A stretch of 5,080 bases of DNA from Bacteroidales bacterium (GTDB lineage Bacteria; Bacteroidota; Bacteroidia; Bacteroidales; F082): positions 4,490 to 9,569 of the forward strand of contig JAOZNY010000113.1 in the NCBI GenBank assembly GCA_029933565.1, given 5' to 3'. How positions within the stretch are numbered: the first letter of the stretch is position 1; every line of letters begins with the position of its first letter. Under the pieces are notes generated by a model. That model worked only from the letters and a program-made list of their open reading frames with translations. It was not told where the DNA came from and made no database searches. This document shows, piece by piece, positions 1 through 5,080 of this stretch. Both the position numbers and the translations under genes were made by a program.

Positions 1-276
1 TGTGGAGCAACAACCTATGGAGAAGTGGAAGATTATAAAGTTAATATACAACCAACATTAAATACATGGCTTGGCAACACAACTGACTGGAATACTGCAT
101 CAAACTGGTCGGAAGCCAACGTGCCTACTTCTTCGTTTAATGTTTTAATTCCACAGTCACCAAGCGGGGGGCTTTTCCCAATTATCCCTTCAGGAGCAAC
201 TTATAATTGTAACGATTTTTCAATCGAAGTTGATGCTGAAATAACAATTAATGGGACTTTGAATGTAGGAAATTGA
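1..276 (+). CDS. C-terminal fragment of a secreted GEVED-domain protein (5' end outside window)
   Basis: The reading frame is open from base 1 and ends at TGA 274-276, so this is the last 91 residues of a gene that begins upstream. The GTG at position 25 is internal and not a start. The fragment opens with GEVEDYKVNI, the end of the GEVED domain found in large secreted or surface proteins of Bacteroidota. A segment follows with TWLGNTTDWNTASNWSEANVP and then VLIP, resembling the W-G...DW....NW...VP...V.IP beta-rich module often placed near the C-terminus of such proteins. The protein ends right after NGTLNVGN. I see none of the roughly 70-90-residue Por/T9SS sorting domain that many of these proteins carry, so the gene may be truncated or use another route. 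Its catalytic or adhesive role, if any, would lie in the missing part. The family call is fairly secure; the function is unknown. Confidence 0.8.
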   Translation, partial: CGATTYGEVEDYKVNIQPTLNTWLGNTTDWNTASNWSEANVPTSSFNVLIPQSPSGGLFPIIPSGATYNCNDFSIEVDAEITINGTLNVGN

Positions 277-311
277 TTGTTATAATATTTCTGTTTATTG
301 TGTTATTACAA
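277..311. terminator. Weak inverted repeat between convergent genes, possible bidirectional terminator
   Basis: The arms TTGTTATAATA (277-287) and TGTTATTACAA (301-311) can pair over 11 positions, with one mismatch and one G-T wobble, around a 13-nt loop. The repeat starts directly after the stop of the left gene and lies 21 bp from the end of the convergent lipoprotein gene, where a shared terminator would be expected. The stem is almost all A-T and no T tract follows on either strand, so intrinsic termination would be weak. The call rests on position and symmetry only. Confidence 0.3.
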
Positions 312-331
312 AAACTATTCACCAATAACCG

Positions 332-1168
332 TTACTCATCCATCGAAATAAACCTGTTTTCGCCTGCAAAAAAGAACGTTCTGGTATTTGGGTTATATCT
401 CAGGAGTTCTTCTTTTTTTAAGGCGGTGCCTTGCTTCTTATTAATGTAACGGTTCATCATGAAATCGAAGGTATAGGTAGCATAAATCCTTCCCAATAGG
501 TAAGTATATTCGTAGATTTTGGGGAGTGTTAGTGAGTCGACCTCATAAATATATTCTACTTTCTCGCTAAAAACATTAAAGTCGAACGATGAGTTCAAAT
601 CGTCGGTAATGGTATTAGTAGCATAAAACATATTTTCAGAAATACTGTCATCGTTAAGTTCATTAATTTCAAACCATGTATTTATATTAATTGCTTTAAA
701 TAAATGATCATGAAAGTAAACATAATTATAATATTCAGTTTCATCGCGATATTCGTAATCCTCTTCCTCTACTTCAAGTTGAGCAATATTTATCAGGTAT
801 GCATTTGAATCTTCAGAAAAGAAACTGTCAGCAGACTCTTGATCAAATATTTTGATTCCGTATTTTGCCAGTTCTGTTTTATAACCTAAAACATAATTAG
901 CAATAAAAAGTGAATCGTTAATGTGACTAAAGAATACAGATTGTTCCCAAAGCAAGGAATCCCTGATTACCTCGTCAGTAATTTTAAGGGAATCAACAAT
1001 TTTTGTATTTAGATTATTTTTATAGACAATTTCGGGTGATAAAACCATCACCTTAATCTTGCTAGATTTAGACACAAACTCACTGGCAAACTTTTTTTGA
1101 GGACTACAGGAAACCCCAATCAATATTATTGTGGTTACACATACTAAAATCTTTAATTGTTTCTGCAT
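332..1168 (-). CDS. Uncharacterised lipoprotein
   Basis: This 278-residue protein is of a family I do not recognise. The N-terminus is a lipoprotein signal: positive residues K3 and K6, a hydrophobic stretch at about 7-19 and a lipobox-like IGVSC with the acylated cysteine at Cys21. The residues after the cysteine (SPQKK) are basic rather than acidic, so the acidic export signal reported for some Bacteroidota surface lipoproteins is absent. A periplasm-facing location is therefore my guess. The mature part has no transmembrane segment. It has a strongly acidic and aromatic patch at about 132-151 (EVEEEDYEYRDETEYYNYV) and a hydrophobic helix-like segment near 222-242 (YLLGRIYATYTFDFMMNRYI) before a short charged tail. 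The ATG at 1168 is chosen because it places the signal peptide correctly. No Shine-Dalgarno sequence is visible, as is usual in this phylum. The gene stands alone, convergent with the GEVED gene and divergent from the PUR gene, so the context does not suggest a role. Confidence 0.85.
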   Translation of the reverse strand: MQKQLKILVCVTTIILIGVSCSPQKKFASEFVSKSSKIKVMVLSPEIVYKNNLNTKIVDSLKITDEVIRDSLLWEQSVFFSHINDSLFIANYVLGYKTELAKYGIKIFDQESADSFFSEDSNAYLINIAQLEVEEEDYEYRDETEYYNYVYFHDHLFKAININTWFEINELNDDSISENMFYATNTITDDLNSSFDFNVFSEKVEYIYEVDSLTLPKIYEYTYLLGRIYATYTFDFMMNRYINKKQGTALKKEELLRYNPNTRTFFFAGENRFISMDE

Positions 1169-1186
1169 TTAAAATATTATTCTATT

Positions 1187-1194
1187 CAAAGTTA
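1187..1194 (-). promoter_or_regulatory. Candidate -7 promoter element for the lipoprotein gene
   Basis: Read on the minus strand, these bases are TAACTTTG, matching the Bacteroidota -7 consensus TAnnTTTG. The element ends 18 bp before the ATG of the lipoprotein gene, a reasonable distance. No TTTG or TTG is seen at the usual -33 spacing, so the call rests on the -7 match and its position. Confidence 0.4.
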
Positions 1195-1468
1195 TTAAAA
1201 GTTAAAGGAAATAAGTTAAAAAAATTGAAAAAATGATTAAATTATTAATGACACACCCCTTATTCCCCTCTCAAGATGGGAGTTATCGGAAATCAATTTT
1301 TCAATTTTAAAATACGAAATATTCAACTTTTAATAACTTCTTCGTGAAATAACGCAATTCAATAATAAATATTTCCGCAAATTTAAAAAACAAAACAATC
1401 TTTACTCACTCAATTAACTACTCTTAGACTTAAATCTGATTGGTTTTCAACAATTCAAACTTTTTTTT

Positions 1469-1519
1469 AACAAAAGTGAAACAACAAACAGAATATTACA
1501 TTTAATTTTTACTTTTGTT
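1469..1519. repeat. 13-bp imperfect inverted repeat overlapping the PUR gene promoter
   Basis: The left arm AACAAAAGTGAAA (1469-1481) and right arm TTTTACTTTTGTT (1507-1519) are complementary at 12 of 13 positions, the other being a G-T wobble, with 25 nt between them. The right arm contains the candidate -7 element at 1510-1517. The repeat lies upstream of the expected transcript start, so it would act as DNA, for example as a binding site for a dimeric or paired regulator. In such AT-rich DNA some symmetry arises by chance. Confidence 0.4.
1510..1517 (+). promoter_or_regulatory. Candidate -7 promoter element for the PUR-like gene
   Basis: TACTTTTG fits TAnnTTTG and ends 32 bp before the ATG at 1550, which would give a leader of roughly 25 nt. 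A clear -33 TTTG is missing at the expected spacing, because that stretch (about 1482-1492) is A- and C-rich. The element sits in the right arm of the inverted repeat at 1469-1519, so it may be controlled by a protein bound there. Confidence 0.5.
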
Positions 1520-1549
1520 TGGTCAACATTTAAATGAAATAAAAGCAGA

Positions 1550-1918
1550 ATGCAAGAAAGAGATAATCAAGAGCGAAGGGAAGATGTTTATTCCAAGGCA
1601 GTAAGAGCGGGGAAAAGAACTTATTTTTTTGATGTTAAGTCAACCAAAGGAGGCGAGAACTTTCTGACAATTACAGAAAGCAAAAAGAAGTTTAGTACAC
1701 AACAAGGGAAGTTCTATTTTGAAAAGCATAAAATCTTCCTTTATAAAGAGGATTTCGATAAATTCTCAGATGGATTTCAGGAAGTAATTGACTTTCTTAG
1801 AGAAAACCGCGGCGAAATCAAAACAGAAGCAGAGTCGTTTGAACAAACAAGTGAAGAAAGTTCAACTATTGACCTAAGTTTTGAAGATTTGGGCAAGGAT
1901 GACAAAACTGAAGCCTAG
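1550..1918 (+). CDS. PUR-alpha-like nucleic-acid-binding protein (DUF3276)
   Basis: This 122-residue cytoplasmic protein matches the small bacterial PUR-alpha family (DUF3276) of Bacteroidota and spirochaetes. Family members form a PUR fold and bind single-stranded nucleic acid, and the Borrelia relative is the best-known bacterial member. After a short charged lead (1-12), the recognisable core is VYSKAVRAGKRTYFFDVKST (13-32) and then FLTITESKKKF (38-48), a strand-rich half rich in basic and aromatic residues. Next come KFYFEKHKIFLYKEDFDKF (54-72) and an amphipathic helix ending near residue 84, which complete a single PUR repeat. Dimerisation would be needed to build the usual two-repeat domain. 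The tail (about 92-122) is acidic and probably disordered. The ATG at 1550 gives the normal family N-terminus and length. The gene precedes parA on the same strand, but a terminator-like hairpin and a 141-bp gap suggest a separate transcript. Its nucleic-acid target here is unknown. Confidence 0.9.
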   Translation: MQERDNQERREDVYSKAVRAGKRTYFFDVKSTKGGENFLTITESKKKFSTQQGKFYFEKHKIFLYKEDFDKFSDGFQEVIDFLRENRGEIKTEAESFEQTSEESSTIDLSFEDLGKDDKTEA

Positions 1919-1948
1919 GTTTTTATTAAAACCATTATCGTTTTTTTT
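1918..1948 (+). terminator. Probable intrinsic terminator of the PUR-like gene
   Basis: A perfect 6-bp stem, GGTTTT (1918-1923) with AAAACC (1928-1933), closes a 4-nt loop. The stem begins on the last base of the TAG stop codon. An unbroken run of eight T follows at 1941-1948, after a 7-nt gap. The short stem and the displaced T tract make it weaker than a textbook terminator, but it is in the right place to separate this gene from parA. Confidence 0.5.
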
Positions 1949-1954
1949 GTATTG

Positions 1955-1980
1955 AACACATTCTCAATGTAAAGTGTGTT
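1955..1980. repeat. Inverted repeat with an alternative inner hairpin, upstream of parA
   Basis: AACACATT (1955-1962) can pair with AGTGTGTT (1973-1980), with one wobble, around a 10-nt loop. Within the same bases, ACATT (1958-1962) and AATGT (1966-1970) form a second hairpin with a 3-nt loop, and the two structures exclude each other. The repeat is upstream of the candidate parA promoter. It could be an operator, or a fold in read-through RNA from the PUR gene. It does not match the parS consensus. Confidence 0.35.
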
Positions 1981-1990
1981 AATAACTTCA

Positions 1991-2013
1991 ACTGCTGAAA
2001 AAAAGTCAGTAGT
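1991..2013. repeat. Inverted repeat at the parA promoter, candidate operator
   Basis: ACTGCTGA (1991-1998) and TCAGTAGT (2006-2013) pair over 8 positions, seven Watson-Crick and one G-T wobble, around the A-rich loop 1999-2005. The repeat ends 11 bp before the candidate -7 element of parA and so covers the -33 region, where a bound protein would block or aid RNA polymerase. Autoregulation by partition proteins is known in plasmid par operons; applying it here is inference. Confidence 0.35.
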
Positions 2014-2024
2014 ATTGAAAATTG

Positions 2025-2032
2025 TATTTTTG
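2025..2032 (+). promoter_or_regulatory. Candidate -7 promoter element for the parAB operon
   Basis: TATTTTTG matches TAnnTTTG and ends 27 bp before the parA ATG at 2060, giving a short leader of about 20 nt. A TTG occurs at 2015-2017, but it is too close to be the normal -33 element, so the promoter match is partial. The position after the terminator-like hairpin and before parA makes this the best candidate for the start of the par transcript. Confidence 0.5.
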
Positions 2033-2059
2033 TAATAAGTCATTTCAAAGAATAATTTC

Positions 2060-2872
2060 ATGGGAAAAACCATTGCCGTAACAAATCAAAAAGGAGGAGT
2101 TGGAAAAACTACCACTGCCATAAATTTAGCTGCAAGTTTAGCTGTATTAGAATATAAAACACTTATTCTTGATGCTGACCCTCAGGCTAATGCCACATCT
2201 GGTATAGGTTTCAACCCAAAAAATATTAAAACCAGTATTTACGAATGTGTTATCGATGGTGTAGATCCCAAAGAAGTAATACTTTCGACAGAAACACCTC
2301 ATCTTGACTTGATGCCAGCACATATTGACCTTGTTGGTGCCGAAATTGAAATGATTAATATCCCTAACCGGGAAAGAATGATGACAAATGTTATTGATAA
2401 AATTCGTGATGATTACGATTTTATCATTATTGATTGTTCGCCTTCTCTGGGTCTTATTACAATTAATGCACTTACCGCTTCCGATTCTGTAATCATTCCT
2501 GTACAATGCGAATATTTTGCACTCGAAGGATTGGGCAAACTCCTTAATACCATAAAAATAGTACAAGGACGACTTAATACTCAACTAGATATTGAAGGCA
2601 TTTTACTTACCATGTACGATAGCAGACTTAGACTTTCTAAACAGGTTACTGAAGAAGTTAAAACACATTTTCAGCAAATGGTGTTCAGTACAATTATTAA
2701 CAGAAACACCAAACTTGGCGAAGCACCAAGTTACGGTAACTCAATAATAATGTACGATGCAGAAAGTACAGGAGCAATAAATTATCTTAATTTAGCCCGT
2801 GAGATTTTGCAGAAGAATGACATGACAACCATTAAAAATTCGGAAAAAACCATAGACATTACTGATGAGTAG
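2060..2872 (+). CDS. parA: Chromosome-partitioning ATPase ParA (Soj type)
   Basis: ParA is a cytoplasmic ATPase that dimerises on ATP, binds DNA non-specifically and is released when ParB stimulates hydrolysis. The cycle segregates newly replicated origins. The 270-residue product has the full motif set. The deviant Walker A is KGGVGKTT at 11-18, with signature lysine K11 and catalytic K16. The A' motif is DADPQ at 38-42. Walker B is FIIID at 121-125 followed by CSPSLG. The C-terminal half contains MYDSRLRLSKQV (185-196) and RNTKLGEAPSYG (215-226), the region that carries the basic DNA-contacting residues in Soj proteins. There is no extra N-terminal helix-turn-helix domain, which fits the short chromosomal form rather than long plasmid ParA. 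The tail (about 251-270) is short and polar. The ATG at 2060 puts the Walker A motif at the usual distance from the N-terminus. The stop overlaps parB by 8 bp, indicating translational coupling. All key residues are present. Confidence 0.97.
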   Translation: MGKTIAVTNQKGGVGKTTTAINLAASLAVLEYKTLILDADPQANATSGIGFNPKNIKTSIYECVIDGVDPKEVILSTETPHLDLMPAHIDLVGAEIEMINIPNRERMMTNVIDKIRDDYDFIIIDCSPSLGLITINALTASDSVIIPVQCEYFALEGLGKLLNTIKIVQGRLNTQLDIEGILLTMYDSRLRLSKQVTEEVKTHFQQMVFSTIINRNTKLGEAPSYGNSIIMYDAESTGAINYLNLAREILQKNDMTTIKNSEKTIDITDE

Positions 2873-3761
2873 CAACAAAAGGAAAAAAAGTGTATTGGGA
2901 CGCGGACTAAAAGCAATACTACAAAGTCCGGAAACAGATATTACTGCTGTTGATATTTCGGGAGACTATGTGGCAGGTGCCATTGCAGAACTCGACATCG
3001 ACAGAATTGAGACAAACCCCTTTCAACCCCGATCTAACTTTGACGAAAGCCTTTTAAAGGAACTTGCTGATTCCATAGTAACACAAGGTGTTATTCAACC
3101 CGTTACTGTAAGAAAACTTGGTTTTGAAAAGTACCAGCTTATTGCCGGCGAACGGCGTTTACGTGCATCGAAACTAGCAGGTATTAAAAGTATTCCGGCT
3201 TTTATACGTGTTGCCAACGATGAACAAATGCTTGAACTGGCTCTTATCGAAAACATTCATCGACATGATTTGAATGCTATTGAAGTTTCAATAAGTTATG
3301 CCCGTTTAATTGACGAATGCAAACTCACTCAGGAAAAACTTAGCGAAAGATTGGGCAAAAGCAGGTCGGCAATAACAAATTTCCTGCGTTTGTTAAAATT
3401 ACCGCCAGAAATACAAATTGCCCTTAGAGATGATGTTATAAGTATGGGGCATGCTCGTGCACTAATTACAATAAAAGAGGAAGAAGCCCAAATAAAACTT
3501 CTGAAAAAAATAATTACAGAAAGTTTAAACGTAAGGCAGGTTGAGGATTTGGTAAGACAAATTAACTCTCCAAAAGCAACAAAAGCAAAAAGTACTTCGA
3601 AAATATCGCTACCGGAAAAATATAATCAAACACCTGCCGAACTGAGTTTAAAATTAAGTAGTAAGGTTAGTCTGAGGCGAAGCAATAAAGGCCAGGGCAG
3701 TATCGTTATTAGTTTCAATAACGACGATGACCTCGATAGGATTTTGAACATTATAAAATAG
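2865..3761 (+). CDS. parB: Chromosome-partitioning protein ParB (Spo0J type)
   Basis: ParB binds parS sites near the origin, loads as a CTP-dependent clamp, spreads along DNA and recruits ParA and often SMC. The 298-residue product shows the normal domain order. An N-terminal LGRGLKAIL (11-19), after a basic stretch, is the ParA-stimulating motif. The CTP-binding ParB/Srx domain spans about 42-140 with NPFQPR (51-56), AGERRLRASK (94-103) and ENIHRHDLNAIE (129-140). A helix-turn-helix domain for parS binding covers about 154-180 (LTQEKLSERLGKSRSAITNF). A polar linker (about 234-250) leads to the C-terminal dimerisation domain (about 255-298). Position 134 is histidine where many ParBs have glutamate (REDLN), a mild departure next to the catalytically important segment. 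The ATG at 2865 overlaps the parA stop in ATGAGTAG, so translation is probably coupled. No parS palindrome is seen in this window. Confidence 0.97.
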   Translation: MSSNKRKKSVLGRGLKAILQSPETDITAVDISGDYVAGAIAELDIDRIETNPFQPRSNFDESLLKELADSIVTQGVIQPVTVRKLGFEKYQLIAGERRLRASKLAGIKSIPAFIRVANDEQMLELALIENIHRHDLNAIEVSISYARLIDECKLTQEKLSERLGKSRSAITNFLRLLKLPPEIQIALRDDVISMGHARALITIKEEEAQIKLLKKIITESLNVRQVEDLVRQINSPKATKAKSTSKISLPEKYNQTPAELSLKLSSKVSLRRSNKGQGSIVISFNNDDDLDRILNIIK

Positions 3762-3769
3762 TAGTTTTG
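3743..3769 (+). promoter_or_regulatory. Candidate internal promoter before the DUF5683 gene
   Basis: TTTG at 3743-3746 and TAGTTTTG at 3762-3769 match the -33 and -7 elements of Bacteroidota promoters, with a 15-bp spacer that is slightly short. The upstream element lies in the last codons of parB. The -7 element ends only 4 bp before the GTG at 3774, so a transcript from here would start at or within a few bases of the start codon. This could allow expression of the DUF5683 gene and dapB independently of parAB. Confidence 0.4.
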
Positions 3770-3773
3770 CACC

Positions 3774-4361
3774 GTGAATCGGTTTTATAAATTATTTCTC
3801 GTTTTTACAGTTTTCTTTGCTCTGACTTTTATTGTCAGGAAAAATGCTAATGCCCAAAAAGAAAACTCCAATTCTGACACAACATCACTTCGAACACACT
3901 CACCAAAAAAAGCCACCTATTTGGCATTGCTTCCAGGGGCAGGACAAATTTACAACAAGAAATACTGGAAACTACCTATTGTTTATGCAGGATTCGGATT
4001 AAGTGGCTATTTTGCTTTTGCTAACAGAAATGAGTTTTTAACTTACAATGAGGCCTACACTTGCTCGGTACTTGAAGGTGAAGACTGCACCAACGAATTG
4101 GCTGACAAATACACCTCTGATGAACTTAAATCAATAAAAGAATATTACCAGCGAAACATGGAATTATCGTTTATTGTGATGGCCGGATGGTATATTCTTC
4201 AAATACTTGATGCTTCGGTTGATGCTCATCTGTATTATTGGGAGGTTGATGAAGATCTAAGTGTTGACATACAACCAATTATACAACCAATAATTCCAGG
4301 ATTCCAACAACCAGGACAAGAAATTCCCTACAACGGTATTAAAGTACGTTTTAAATTTTAA
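3774..4361 (+). CDS. DUF5683 envelope/membrane protein, function unknown
   Basis: This 195-residue protein carries the DUF5683 signature LPGAGQIYNKKYWKLPIVYAG (53-73), and the later DASVDAHLYYWEVDEDLSV (146-164) also fits the family. An N-terminal export signal is present: basic residues R3 and K6, a hydrophobic core at about 7-21 and a likely signal-peptidase site after ANA (25-27). Two further hydrophobic segments, about 66-84 and 131-147, are probably membrane-embedded, with a polar loop between them that includes Cys97 and Cys105. The C-terminus ends in a beta-like, aromatic KVRFKF. The GTG start is preferred because the next methionine is internal (residue 129) and this start gives a complete signal peptide. 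There is no Shine-Dalgarno sequence. The gene lies 12 bp after parB and 4 bp before dapB. The biochemical role of the family is not known to me; its fixed place next to parB and dapB hints at a link with the envelope or cell cycle, but that is inference. Confidence 0.9.
   Translation: MNRFYKLFLVFTVFFALTFIVRKNANAQKENSNSDTTSLRTHSPKKATYLALLPGAGQIYNKKYWKLPIVYAGFGLSGYFAFANRNEFLTYNEAYTCSVLEGEDCTNELADKYTSDELKSIKEYYQRNMELSFIVMAGWYILQILDASVDAHLYYWEVDEDLSVDIQPIIQPIIPGFQQPGQEIPYNGIKVRFKF
4269..4292 (+). repeat. In-frame 12-bp tandem duplication in the DUF5683 gene
   Basis: ATACAACCAATT (4269-4280) is followed directly by ATACAACCAATA (4281-4292), identical at 11 of 12 bases. Read in frame, each unit encodes IQPI (residues 166-173). 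It sits in the linker between the second hydrophobic segment and the C-terminal strand and looks like a recent small duplication tolerated in a flexible region. Confidence 0.7.
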
Positions 4362-4365
4362 GAAT

Positions 4366-5080
4366 ATGGATTTAGTTATTTCAGGCTATGGCCGGATGGG
4401 GCACGAAATAGAAAAAGTTATTTTGGAGCGCAAGCATAAAATCCTGGCGATTATTGACAATAAAGAAGAATGGAATGATAAGTCTGAAATAATAAAAAAT
4501 GCCGATGCGGTTATCGATTTCAGTTTTCCTGAAACGGCTTTAGATGTTTTTAAAAAATGCTTTGAAATTGGAGTACCATTGGTTACAGGCACAACCGGCT
4601 GGTACGATAATTTGGAAGAAGTTAAAGACCTTTGCACAAAAAATAATGCTTCATTCTTCTATGCCCACAATTTCAGTATTGGTGTAAATATATTTTTCGA
4701 TGCAAACAAAAAACTGGCAAAAATGATTGCATCTGTTGGTGGTTACTCACCTTCGATGGAAGAAACTCACCACATTCACAAACTCGACTCGCCTAGTGGA
4801 ACTGCCATAAAAGCAGCAGAAGATATTATTAAAGAGTTTAGGGAAATTGAAGAATGGGAAAATGAAAATACTAGCAAAAGTTCTTCTCTTCCAATAATTT
4901 CAAAACGAGAAGGTGAAGTTACTGGTGACCATTCTGTTACCTACCAATCTGAAGTTGACGAAATTACTATTTCGCATTCAGCCAAAAACCGAAAAGGATT
5001 TGCCTTGGGAGCAGTTATTGCCGCTGAATTTTTATTGAATAAGAAGGGCATGTTTACAATGACTGATTTACTACTGACTG
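4366..5080 (+). CDS. dapB: 4-hydroxy-tetrahydrodipicolinate reductase DapB (3' end outside window)
   Basis: DapB reduces 4-hydroxy-tetrahydrodipicolinate to tetrahydrodipicolinate with NAD(P)H, in the cytoplasmic pathway to diaminopimelate and lysine. Translation from the ATG at 4366 gives 238 codons that run off the window end. Family members are usually about 235-270 residues, so only a few are missing. The Rossmann motif is GYGRMG (7-12), and D31 lies at the end of the second strand, where cofactor choice is set. TGTTGW (74-79) and HNFSIGVN (101-108) are the nucleotide and hinge motifs. The catalytic and substrate-binding block is HHIHKLDSPSGTA (135-147). By family homology H135 is the acid/base histidine and K139 the substrate-binding lysine. 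The tail matches GEVTGDHSVTY (183-193) and ITISHSAKNRKGFALGAV (200-217). The start lies 4 bp after the DUF5683 stop, with no room for its own promoter in the gap, so it is probably co-transcribed. No broken motif is seen. Confidence 0.96.
   Translation, partial: MDLVISGYGRMGHEIEKVILERKHKILAIIDNKEEWNDKSEIIKNADAVIDFSFPETALDVFKKCFEIGVPLVTGTTGWYDNLEEVKDLCTKNNASFFYAHNFSIGVNIFFDANKKLAKMIASVGGYSPSMEETHHIHKLDSPSGTAIKAAEDIIKEFREIEEWENENTSKSSSLPIISKREGEVTGDHSVTYQSEVDEITISHSAKNRKGFALGAVIAAEFLLNKKGMFTMTDLLLT

Larger units (their letters stand above)
1169..1549. other. Divergent intergenic region, AT-rich, no convincing gene
   Basis: This 381-bp gap separates the divergent lipoprotein and PUR genes. It is very AT-rich, with many A and T runs. 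The exception is a short C- and G-containing patch at about 1251-1290, which holds CCCC and GGGA tracts that could form a weak TCCC/GGGA stem (1264-1267 with 1278-1281). The longest tempting open frame on the + strand is only 25 codons (1233-1310) and has nothing to support it. Candidate promoter elements lie at both ends (1187-1194 on the minus strand, 1510-1517 on the plus strand), and a longer inverted repeat spans 1469-1519. I see no tRNA, riboswitch or parS-like palindrome here. Confidence 0.7.

Noticed and set aside
25..276. GTG at position 25 as the start of a short complete gene
   Set aside because: The frame is open to the window edge, and the GTG encodes the Val of the GEVED motif, so it is internal to a longer gene.
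1264..1281. TCCC/GGGA stem in the C- and G-rich patch between divergent genes
   Set aside because: Four base pairs around a 10-nt loop is too weak to call a structure or an RNA gene.
1233..1310. Small + strand open frame of 25 codons in the divergent intergenic region
   Set aside because: It has no promoter element or ribosome-binding site close upstream, no recognisable motif, and a length expected by chance.
1336..1351. Partial parS-like sequence around CGTGAAATA
   Set aside because: Only the right half resembles the parS consensus TGTTTCACGTGAAACA. The left half does not match and the site is not palindromic.
2147..2584. Open frame of 145 codons on the minus strand
   Set aside because: It lies wholly inside parA in antisense, is rich in Cys, Asn and Ile as expected of a shadow frame, and has no recognisable motif.
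4386..4637. Open frame of 83 codons on the minus strand
   Set aside because: It is antisense to the conserved N-terminal half of dapB, and its Ser- and Ile-rich product matches no family I recognise.

Overview
The window looks like an ordinary stretch of chromosome from an AT-rich member of the Bacteroidota. Four things point there: a GEVED-domain secreted protein tail, a DUF3276 PUR-alpha-like gene, a DUF5683 gene between parB and dapB, and TAnnTTTG promoter-like elements with no Shine-Dalgarno sequences. The class or genus cannot be fixed from this sequence. No insertion sequence, CRISPR array, tRNA, rRNA or prophage gene is visible.

Layout. Positions 1-276 (+) are the C-terminal end of a secreted, probably modular protein with a GEVED motif. 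It stops abruptly, with no recognisable C-terminal sorting domain. It converges on a 278-residue lipoprotein of unknown family (332-1168, -), with a weak inverted repeat between the two. An AT-rich divergent intergenic region (1169-1549) holds no convincing gene. Next comes a small PUR-type nucleic-acid-binding protein (1550-1918, +) with a plausible intrinsic terminator at its stop codon.

A second cluster starts after a 141-bp spacer that carries two further inverted repeats and a candidate promoter. It reads parA (2060-2872), parB (2865-3761, overlapping parA by 8 bp), a DUF5683 membrane/envelope protein (3774-4361) and dapB (4366 to beyond the window end). The gaps of 12 and 4 bp suggest one transcript. 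I recall this order (parA-parB-DUF5683-dapB, often followed by lepB) as common in Bacteroidota.

How the genes relate. ParA and ParB are the chromosome-segregation ATPase and the parS-binding CTPase. DapB makes the precursor of lysine and diaminopimelate, so the operon links chromosome partitioning to cell-wall precursor supply, with an uncharacterised envelope protein between them. The points most worth a second look are the DUF5683 gene and its possible leaderless GTG start, the dyads at the PUR and parA promoters, the truncated GEVED protein and the unknown lipoprotein. I see no clear novel system. Most of the window is conserved housekeeping DNA.
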